This document shows positions 63,542 through 64,000 of a stretch of DNA of 64,000 nucleotides, piece after piece (positions within the stretch are counted from its first letter, which is position 1; each line of letters starts with the position of its first letter). This DNA is from Sphingobacterium sp. CZ-UAM (GTDB lineage Bacteria; Bacteroidota; Bacteroidia; Sphingobacteriales; Sphingobacteriaceae): positions 82,760 through 146,759 of the forward strand of contig NZ_MTCM01000010.1 in NCBI RefSeq assembly GCF_002000245.1. The letters are read 5' to 3'. A model generated the notes under the pieces. It was not told the DNA's origin. It worked only from the letters and a program-made list of their open reading frames with translations, and made no database searches. The position numbers and the translations under genes were made by a program.

Positions 63542-63573
63542 TTGGAAGTTTGTTAATAAACTCCCTATCTTTG
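63542..63573 (+). promoter_or_regulatory. rRNA operon promoter P1
   Basis: TTG at 63542-63544, 21 nt, then TATCTTTG at 63566-63573, a good Bacteroidota promoter match. It precedes P2 by 184 nt. Confidence 0.75.
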
Positions 63574-63727
63574 CACCACTCCGCAAGGGAGGGACGGTTG
63601 CCGCCAGAGCAGGCAGCCATGAAAAAAGAAAGGTTTAAGAGAGCCTGACAGGATCTAAAATCCCGTTCAGATTATTTTAAACGCGGAAATCAGAAAAGGG
63701 AAAAAGAAAAAAAACTTCAAAAGTTTT

Positions 63728-63757
63728 TTGGAAGTCCGAAAAAGATTTCTACCTTTG
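63728..63757 (+). promoter_or_regulatory. rRNA operon promoter P2
   Basis: TTG at 63728-63730, preceded by a T-tract, 19 nt, then TACCTTTG at 63750-63757, a full consensus match. With P1 it forms a tandem pair, as usual for rRNA operons. Confidence 0.82.
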
Positions 63758-64000
63758 CAGTCCCAACGGAAACGAAGGGAAAAACAAAACGATAAAGACG
63801 GGCGCAATGCCCATCGGAATAAAGCAGATACGGAAGTTGAAGCGCAAAAAGTTCTTTAAGAAAACACAATCATGTAGCGTGACGAGTAGACAGACGAAAG
63901 TCATGAACAAAATTCAAGAATTAGTTCAATTCGATCCAAGATCAGAGATATAAAAAAAGAATTCTGATTATGTAAATAGTTAGAATCAAAAACTTCATTT
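63758..64000 (+). ncRNA. rRNA operon leader (16S start beyond edge)
   Basis: Untranslated leader downstream of P2. GTTCTTTAAG at 63851-63860 resembles the boxA antitermination element. The last bases, CAAAAACTTCATTT, match the sequence that commonly lies just before the 16S 5' end in this group, so the 16S gene is expected within a few tens of bases to the right. This is inferred; the 16S itself is not in the window. Confidence 0.65.

Noticed and set aside
63236..63586. 116-codon minus-strand frame near the rRNA promoters
   Set aside because: Composition follows the C-rich segment, it lies over the P1 promoter, and I recognise no domain. It could still be a real small gene, but the evidence is weak.
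63619..63648. Short leader peptide (nine codons) between rRNA promoters
   Set aside because: A chance ATG followed by a near stop; no ribosome-binding context and no regulatory hairpin with it.

Overview
This window looks like the chromosome of a Sphingobacterium-like member of the Bacteroidota (family Sphingobacteriaceae). The signs are: a ceramide/sphingolipid operon (serine palmitoyltransferase, GNAT-type ceramide synthase, CerR-type reductase); promoters of the Bacteroidota type (TTTG, 18-19 nt, TAnnTTTG) in front of rplY, two tRNA genes and an rRNA leader; little Shine-Dalgarno signal before starts; and family-typical proteins (DUF2723, DUF4254, HU-SPOR fusion, BlaI/M56 pair, MutS-like membrane ATPase). 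Genus and species are inferred, not proven. Nothing in the window looks like a prophage, insertion sequence, integron or CRISPR array.

Layout. 1-4.0 kb: end of an envelope-polysaccharide locus, with a truncated GT4, a GT32-like enzyme, and on the other strand GT4, GT9 and DUF4254. 4.1-11.8 kb: minus-strand respiratory complex I block nuoH-I-J-K-L-M-N with no nuoA-G beside it. 12.1-13.4 kb: citrate synthase. 13.6-16.2 kb: compact three-gene membrane operon (zinc-ribbon protein, SPFH-SHOCT protein, small membrane protein). 16.5-19.2 kb: BlaI-type repressor and M56 sensor protease carrying three TonB-plug-like repeats; the promoter holds a clear operator dyad. An 11-bp-period array follows. 19.5-23.1 kb: housekeeping genes (pth, rplY, prs), a small outer-membrane barrel, and two identical tRNA-Gln genes each with its own promoter and terminator. 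23.4-30.0 kb: DUF2723 membrane glycosyltransferase-like protein, amino-acid permease, pyrR, pyrB.

30.3-38.6 kb is a co-directional envelope cluster: large periplasmic TPR protein, plug-less beta-barrel, membrane-spanning HU/SPOR protein, ExbB, ExbD, TonB-like protein, then folC. 40.0-41.8 kb: asparaginase and TatD. 42.1-45.7 kb: TolC, HlyD and ABC-2 permease with no ATPase gene adjacent. 45.8-57.9 kb: FKBP isomerase, NrnA-like phosphoesterase, an 879-residue membrane-anchored propeller-like protein, DUF423, priA, pcm, a membrane MutS-like ATPase, a thioesterase and smpB.

58.4-62.8 kb is the ceramide operon, extended by a CDP-alcohol phosphotransferase with an altered signature motif and a GtrA-like membrane protein: a candidate route from serine to a head-grouped sphingolipid. 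The window ends in a gene-free 1.2 kb holding a second 11-bp-period array, a strongly strand-biased C-rich stretch, two tandem rRNA-type promoters and a boxA-like leader. The 16S gene itself is expected just beyond the edge. The most interesting items are the extended sphingolipid operon, the HU-SPOR/ExbBD/TonB envelope cluster, the BlaI-M56-plug module with its operator, and the two arrays sharing an 11-bp period.
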